Assembly: GCA_003448685.1 (NCBI GenBank)
Contig: DLXW01000270.1
Span: 1-9,315 of the forward strand
Origin: Cyanothece sp. UBA12306
GTDB taxonomy: Bacteria; Cyanobacteriota; Cyanobacteriia; Cyanobacteriales; Microcystaceae
Direction: 5' to 3'
Length of the DNA stretch: 9,315 nucleotides
This document shows positions 6,024 through 9,315 of this stretch, piece after piece (the stretch's first letter is position 1; each line of letters starts with the position of its first letter). The notes below the pieces were generated by a model. That model had not been told where the DNA came from and did no database searches. It saw only the letters and a list, made by a program, of their open reading frames with translations. Both the position numbers and the translations under genes were made by a program.

Positions 6024-6056
6024 AGCGATCGCTGTCTTAAGAAAAGAGCGATCGCT
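6024..6056. terminator. HIP1-pair hairpin after the DUF2997 gene
   Basis: AGCGATCGCT at 6024-6033 and 6047-6056 with a 13-nt loop (itself partly pairing, CTTAAG), 6 nt after the stop codon and followed by ATCTTTG. It looks like a factor-independent terminator with a poor T-tract and may separate DUF1257-DUF2997 from the KTSC gene. Confidence 0.5.
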
Positions 6057-6072
6057 ATCTTTGAAAATCAGG

Positions 6073-6116
6073 AAAATCCAAAGATTAAATCAATTTTAGA
6101 TTTTGGATTTTGGATT
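6073..6116. repeat. TTTTGGA heptamers and ATCCAAA inverted copy
   Basis: ATCCAAA (6076-6082) faces two tandem TTTGGAT copies (6102-6108, 6109-6115), so either copy can close a 7-bp stem. The TTTTGGA heptamer is an STRR-type repeat. It lies in the leader of the KTSC gene. Confidence 0.55.
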
Positions 6117-6137
6117 ATTAAAGGAAGAGTAAAATCA

Positions 6138-6452
6138 ATGTTTGCTGAACAATTAGATATCTTGCAATTTTGTCTTAATCAACAAGAGAAAGAAGAAATC
6201 AAAGACGGTATTCTCATCAAAAGAGTTGAGAAATTACCTTGTAAACCGAGTAGTTCAATCACAGCGATTGGATATAATCAATTGGAACATATTTTGTATG
6301 TCCAATGGCACACAGGAACAACCAATCGTTACTTTAATGTTCCCCCGACTTTATGGAATCAATTGATGACCACGACAGGAAGTATTGGAAAACTGTATCA
6401 TCAGTTAATTAAAGGGAATTATCGAGGAGAAAATGTTGATAATTTGATTTAA
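6138..6452 (+). CDS. KTSC domain protein
   Basis: A 104-aa protein with a good ribosome binding site (AAGGAAGAG 6121-6129, 8 nt before the ATG). Residues about 38-98 fit the KTSC domain: SSSITAIGYNQLEHILYVQW, HTGTTNRYFNVPPTLWNQLM, SIGKLYHQLIKGNY, that is the 'S..i..igYd.....L.v.f..G..Y.Y..vp..v...l..a.S.G.yf...I...Y' pattern named after C-terminal extensions of some lysyl-tRNA synthetases. Stand-alone KTSC proteins are frequent on phages and plasmids and have no established activity. The N-terminal 35 residues (LDILQFCLNQQEKEEIKDGI) are helical and outside the domain. Same strand and spacing as the DUF1257/DUF2997 pair and the AAA ATPase, so probably one functional cluster. It appears intact. 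Confidence 0.88.
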   Translation: MFAEQLDILQFCLNQQEKEEIKDGILIKRVEKLPCKPSSSITAIGYNQLEHILYVQWHTGTTNRYFNVPPTLWNQLMTTTGSIGKLYHQLIKGNYRGENVDNLI

Positions 6453-6488
6453 TTCTTGCTTGATTTTCCCCTTGTTAATAACTTTGTT

Positions 6489-6513
6489 ATCCCCGATATA
6501 ATCGGGGATTTTT
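6489..6513 (+). terminator. Strong hairpin with T-tract directly before the AAA ATPase start
   Basis: ATCCCCGAT (6489-6497) and ATCGGGGAT (6501-6509) form a perfect 9-bp stem with a 3-nt loop, followed by TTTTT (6509-6513). The ATG at 6517 follows at once. By shape it is a factor-independent terminator for the KTSC transcript. The 3' arm also contains GGGGA at Shine-Dalgarno distance from the ATG, and TATAAT (6497-6502) spans the loop, with TTGTTA at 6472-6477 as a possible -35 (19-nt spacing). Confidence 0.7.
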
Positions 6514-6516
6514 ACT

Positions 6517-7513
6517 ATGTTTAAAAGCCTAGAACAATTTGTCAAAGCTTCTATCCCGTTAATGGGAATCACCTGCGTTCCCAGTGCCGTTTCATCCCTG
6601 GTTTTAAAACTGGTCGGTTACTCGGCTCAATATGGCTACGAAGTCTGTTTTTGGAGTTACGATAAAGGGATTATTAATTGCTCCAAAAAAGACCAGACCC
6701 TAAGAAACACCAATGACCCGATTAACGCCTTGGAACAAATTGAGGAAAATCCCTCTAAAACTCTCTATTTGTTTCATAATTGCCAACAGTTTCTCAGTGG
6801 TAATAAAGCAGATCCCCTTCTAGTTGCTAAGTTTTTCAGCTTAGCCCAAATCCTAAAAACTTCTCCTCAGAAGGTTATCCTAATCGAAGAATCCTTCGAG
6901 TTACCTCAATTTGAGGGATTAATCCATATTTTAGACTATGGATTGCCTTCAGCTACAGAAATCAAGGTATTTCTAGAGAAAATTATCTCTAAGCTTCCTG
7001 TAAAACCCTGCATCAGTGAGGAACTAATCAAGAGTTGCCAGGGGCTAACCCTTGCCGAAATTAGCGATGGAATCAGGTTGGCCACCATTCGCCATGAGAA
7101 CAAATTGGACGCAGCAACCCTAACCACAGAAATTCATGGGCTAAAATTAGCCAAACTCAAACGTTTGGGGGTTGAATTAGCCCCGACAGACAATGTTCAA
7201 GTGGGAGGACTAAAAACCCTGAAATCTTGGGTTAAACGGCGTAAGAAGCTATTGGGAAATACAACCAGTAACTTGCCCCAACCCAAGGGGATAATGTTAG
7301 TCGGCGTTCCAGGGTGTGGAAAGTCTCTAATTGCCAAGAATATTGGTACTCAAATGGGAGTTCCAGTAGTTCAATTAAATGTGCGATCGCCTTCCAACTT
7401 TAAAGGACTTCCAGACTATTTTACCGGAAATTAATCCTCAAGCTCTCCGAGATTATCAAGGTATTGAAGAAATTAGAAGTTGGGCTTCTCTTCTAGCTAG
7501 ACCAGCTTCTTAA
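6517..7513 (+). pseudogene. Ycf46-like AAA+ ATPase, internal deletion after Walker A
   Basis: From ATG 6517 the first 290 residues are coherent. An N-terminal degenerate ATPase-like region (VLKLVGYSAQYGYEVCFWSY ... VILIEESFELPQFEG) is followed by a helical lid (EEIRL-like SCQGLTLAEISDGIRLATIR), VGGLKTLKSWVKRRKKLLG, and the Walker A motif GVPGCGKS (263-270) with SLIAKNIGTQMGVPVVQLN. This is the Ycf46 layout (about 500 aa in relatives). The frame then runs into VRSPSNFKGL and stops at 7432-7434. In the +1 frame from about 7382, CDRLPTLKDFQTILPEINPQ then ALRDYQGIEEIRSWASLLAR and PAS* (7511-7513) is a convincing family C-terminus. Walker B, sensor and arginine finger are gone, so it cannot hydrolyse ATP. 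A truncated product with only Walker A could still be made. The break lies on a HIP1 octamer. Confidence 0.9.
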
Positions 7514-7592
7514 TCAGTTAACAGTTAACAGTTATTAGTTATCAGTTGACAAAAAGTGAACCAAATTGCCAATGAACTGATAGCTAATAACT
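7514..7592. repeat. CAGTTA heptamer array and 18-bp inverted repeat
   Basis: Five heptamers (TCAGTTA, ACAGTTA, ACAGTTA, TTAGTTA, TCAGTTG) run from 7514 to 7548. The last part, AGTTATTAGTTATCAGTT (7530-7547), pairs at 17 of 18 positions with AACTGATAGCTAATAACT (7575-7592) across a 27-nt loop. It starts right after the ATPase remnant stop. STRR-type repeat; the stem could work as a terminator, but no T-tract follows. Confidence 0.75.
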
Positions 7593-7626
7593 AAATTCAT
7601 CATCTCAGCAAATTATCTGTAAGAGC

Positions 7627-7638
7627 GCGCTTTTGCGC
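7627..7638 (+). promoter_or_regulatory. Leader mini-hairpin GCGC-TTTT-GCGC before the gene at 7671
   Basis: A 4-bp GC stem with a TTTT loop ends 32 nt before the ATG, with AATAAG just after it. Same design and spacing as the elements before the starts at 4088 and 8566, and similar to that before 5446. Confidence 0.5.
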
Positions 7639-7670
7639 CAAAAATAAGAACTATTATCATCTTAAACCCC

Positions 7671-7904
7671 ATGAAAGTAATCAAGCTCGAACTAAATCCA
7701 GATCCACTCTATTGCGAAGATGAAGTTATTATCTATACTAACAAACAGAACATAACTTATGAATTAATTCAACCTTATTTAAAGGGACATTCTCTTTGCT
7801 TAGAGAACTGGATTTCATCAGAAGATGGATGGCGATTTACTATCGAATCTCAAAGAGAGTTTTTCGGCAACGATCCCAACCTTTTTGAAGCTCCTAAAAA
7901 ATGA
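7671..7904 (+). CDS. Small hypothetical protein upstream of the HNH gene
   Basis: A 77-aa acidic protein of unknown family. It starts MKVIKLELNPDPLYCEDEVI and continues with YELIQPYLKGHSLCLENWI and SSEDGWRFTIESQREFFG, which suggests one small alpha/beta domain. No motif of an enzyme, no signal peptide and no membrane segment is visible. Its stop overlaps the next start by ATGA (7901-7904), so it is coupled in translation to the HNH-like gene and may be its partner or inhibitor (inference only). No strong Shine-Dalgarno precedes the ATG. The leader has the shared GC mini-hairpin. Confidence 0.75.
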   Translation: MKVIKLELNPDPLYCEDEVIIYTNKQNITYELIQPYLKGHSLCLENWISSEDGWRFTIESQREFFGNDPNLFEAPKK

Positions 7905-8518
7905 GAGTAAATATGCCATTTCCTTATCTTTTATTACACCCAAATATTCCTAAACCTCTTCATGGACTTGCTCCCAGAACGATACTGGGAGCTAAATGGT
8001 GGAACAAAACTAAAGCTCAAGCCAAAGTTAAATTTGACTTTCATTGTTGGGCCTGTGGTGTTCATCAACAAGAAGCGAAATCAAAACAGTGGCTCGAAAG
8101 TCACGAATGCTACAGTATTAATTATAATACTGGGCGGTCAGAATATAGTGGAACAGTCGCTTTATGTCACTTTTGCCACAATTTTATTCACGATGGAAGG
8201 CTATTAATATTGTACCAAAAAAATCAAATTTCTGAGGGATACTATCTCAGGATTTTAGCTCACGGCAATAATATTTTAAGGAATTGGTTAGGGAAAGATA
8301 CATCGATCATCAAGCATCCATTTGAGCCAAATGAACCTTTTTGTGAACATGAAGATTGGCACAAAGTTCCTCAGAAATTCAACAACTTAACCTGGGTAAT
8401 CAATCCCCGTTTACCTTTAGCCGATTGGAATGATTACCATTTAATTTTAGAGGGGATTCGCTACGAACGCAAACATCAAACTTTTCAAGATTGGCTAAAT
8501 TTTTATGAACAGAGTTGA
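7901..8518 (+). CDS. HNH/zinc-finger nuclease-like protein
   Basis: A 205-aa protein; the start at 7901 is coupled to the gene before it, and the in-frame ATG at 7913 (MPFPYLLLHP) is an alternative. The core lies at about 48-100: HCWACG (Cys49, Cys52), LESHECYSINYNTG (His68-Glu69), VALCHFCHNFIHDGRL (Cys89, Cys92, His93, His97). This is the zinc-bound beta-beta-alpha metal fold of HNH endonucleases: two CxxC knuckles, the first H of HNH in the HE pair, and the last in CxxCHxxIH. Such enzymes nick or cut DNA and are common in phages and mobile elements. The C-terminal half (about 105-205; YYLRILAHGNNILRNWLG, WINPRLPLADW) is an aromatic-rich extension whose role I do not recognise. The gene is intact. 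It could alternatively be a structural zinc finger without nuclease activity. Confidence 0.85.
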   Translation: MRVNMPFPYLLLHPNIPKPLHGLAPRTILGAKWWNKTKAQAKVKFDFHCWACGVHQQEAKSKQWLESHECYSINYNTGRSEYSGTVALCHFCHNFIHDGRLLILYQKNQISEGYYLRILAHGNNILRNWLGKDTSIIKHPFEPNEPFCEHEDWHKVPQKFNNLTWVINPRLPLADWNDYHLILEGIRYERKHQTFQDWLNFYEQS

Positions 8519-8521
8519 GTT

Positions 8522-8534
8522 GCGCGTTTGCGCG
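8522..8534 (+). promoter_or_regulatory. Leader mini-hairpin GCGCG-TTT-GCGCG before the gene at 8566
   Basis: GCGC (8522-8525) and GCGC (8530-8533), or CGCG with CGCG, around a T-rich loop, 3 nt after the HNH stop and 32 nt before the ATG at 8566, with AATAAG just after it. Fourth copy of the shared design. Confidence 0.5.
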
Positions 8535-8565
8535 AATAAGAGAAGTTAACGAAGTCATAAGTCAA

Positions 8566-9315
8566 ATGACAACAAATAGTCCCCAAAAAACCACAACCTA
8601 CAATTTTGATAAAGAAGATTTTGCCTTTCTTTCTCTCAGAGAATATGAGGAAACTTGGTCTTCTTTAGGTCTTGAAGATCTCAATGAAAAAGAGTCAGAT
8701 GGATTAATTAAATTATTTAATGCTTCTGGCATTGCTAATAGTGATGATTTTGACCCAACTAAAGTTCTTTTAGTTAAGTCAGCTTGTAATATTCTCAGTG
8801 CAGTTTATGGTCCTGCTATTTTCCGTGACGGAGAGAAGATTATTCTCAAATCAGGGGATAATCAAACTATTATTACTCAAGAAGGCGATCGCTTAACTGT
8901 TGGCGAACTCAAGGGCAAAATCAACGTAACCGAAGTTGAAGACGGAAAAGGCGGGAAATATCCCAAAGTTGATGCCAGTTTGATTTCAAGCGATCGCGCT
9001 GTCTTTAAAATCAGGGTGATTCTCAATAATGAGCAAAATTGGTCAGCAGGAGATATTGAAAGCATGATTATCAACGAGGAATCCCTGTTACCCTATCTTG
9101 CCCCAGTTCCTATTCCAGCGATGAAAATGCAGGATTTAGGAGTTGGTGAGTACGAAGTAAAAGCGATCTCTTCTTCTGAAGGGGAGTACGGACTATCTTT
9201 CAAGCTACATTTAAGTGGTGGTCAGACGGTTTGGGTAAGAGGTAATTCAGATATTTTATTGCAAGCAGGATATCAGAAAAAACCTCATGTTCCTCTAACC
9301 CACATTCCGCACTTC
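8566..9315 (+). CDS. Acidic protein, possibly OB-fold/DNA-binding; open to the right edge and probably interrupted
   Basis: The frame from ATG 8566 is open for 250 codons and has no stop in the window. It starts MTTNSPQKTTTYNFDKEDFA, then an acidic helical region (LSLREYEETWSSLGLEDLNE, PTKVLLVKSACNILSAVYG). A beta-rich part follows (LTVGELKGKINVTEVED, VFKIRVILNNEQNW) and then VGEYEVKAISSSEGEYGLSF, LHLSGGQTVWVRGNSDILL. The last block has the strand pattern of an OB-fold nucleic-acid-binding domain; this is a weak structural guess, not a family match. The final codons (after KKPHVPLT) read HIPHF only because they are the terminal repeat of the MITE-like element, so the natural C-terminus is probably displaced. 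No catalytic motif is seen. It follows the HNH gene by 47 bp. Confidence 0.8.
   Translation, partial: MTTNSPQKTTTYNFDKEDFAFLSLREYEETWSSLGLEDLNEKESDGLIKLFNASGIANSDDFDPTKVLLVKSACNILSAVYGPAIFRDGEKIILKSGDNQTIITQEGDRLTVGELKGKINVTEVEDGKGGKYPKVDASLISSDRAVFKIRVILNNEQNWSAGDIESMIINEESLLPYLAPVPIPAMKMQDLGVGEYEVKAISSSEGEYGLSFKLHLSGGQTVWVRGNSDILLQAGYQKKPHVPLTHIPHF
9297..9315. mobile_element. End of a second copy of the MITE/IS element
   Basis: The last 19 bases, AACCCACATTCCGCACTTC, are identical to the left terminal repeat at 2312-2330, in the same orientation. The element body would lie beyond the window. It interrupts the coding frame of the gene at 8566. Whether it is another MITE or the full parent IS cannot be seen. 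Confidence 0.85.

Noticed and set aside
6936..7127. 63-aa minus-strand ORF
   Set aside because: Antisense to the well-conserved ATPase coding region.
7962..8207. 81-aa plus-strand ORF in another frame of the HNH gene
   Set aside because: The HNH frame carries the zinc and HNH motifs here; the other frame has none.
8877..9074. 65-aa minus-strand ORF
   Set aside because: Antisense to the coherent open gene at 8566; low-complexity Ser/Leu/Pro composition.

Overview
The window looks like an accessory or plasmid-like segment of an AT-rich cyanobacterial genome. The evidence is repeated HIP1 octamers (GCGATCGC), heptameric short tandem repeats, and cyanobacterial or plastid-lineage families (DUF1257/Ycf35, DUF2997, a Ycf46-like AAA+ ATPase, a DUF433/DUF5615 pair, an Rpn-type nuclease). 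The species cannot be fixed from sequence alone. No rRNA, tRNA or CRISPR array was seen.

Layout. 3-642: the 3' end of a SNF2-type helicase gene, then a short coding remnant that may be the tail of its usual partner gene. 717-2309 (minus strand): the C-terminal part of a phage/plasmid D5-type primase-helicase, broken twice. Its 5' half is missing where a 250-bp MITE-like element sits (2312-2567). A 66-bp perfect palindrome (889-954) has inserted in frame near its 3' end and brings a stop codon, and the original C-terminal 57 or so codons continue in the same frame beyond it. 2655-3168: a palindrome followed by a small basic/coiled-coil gene. 3205-3973: a DUF433 antitoxin / PIN-like DUF5615 toxin operon with an operator-like palindrome over its -10 box. 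4088-4468: an orphan gene. 4520-5256: an Rpn-family nuclease pseudogene with an internal deletion and a frameshift.

5446-7513: a DUF1257 (Ycf35) - DUF2997 - KTSC - Ycf46-like AAA+ ATPase run. The ATPase is a pseudogene: Walker A is followed almost at once by the C-terminal tail in another frame, and the break lies on a HIP1 octamer. 7671-9315: a small orphan gene, an overlapping HNH/zinc nuclease-like gene, and a long open gene (not closed in the window, possibly OB-fold-like) that runs into another copy of the MITE terminal repeat exactly at the right edge.

Two signals are not explained by gene calls. First, four starts (4088, 5446, 7671, 8566) carry the same kind of mini-hairpin, (G/A)CGC-TTT(T)-GCG(C/T), 32-40 nt upstream, which suggests a shared leader element. 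Second, three protein genes in 7 kb (primase, Rpn, AAA ATPase) still show recognisable reading frame on both sides of their lesions, so decay is recent and can be reconstructed. The intact DUF1257/DUF2997/KTSC and HNH/OB-like genes are the best candidates for an uncharacterised functional module, with the ATPase as its lost motor in this strain.
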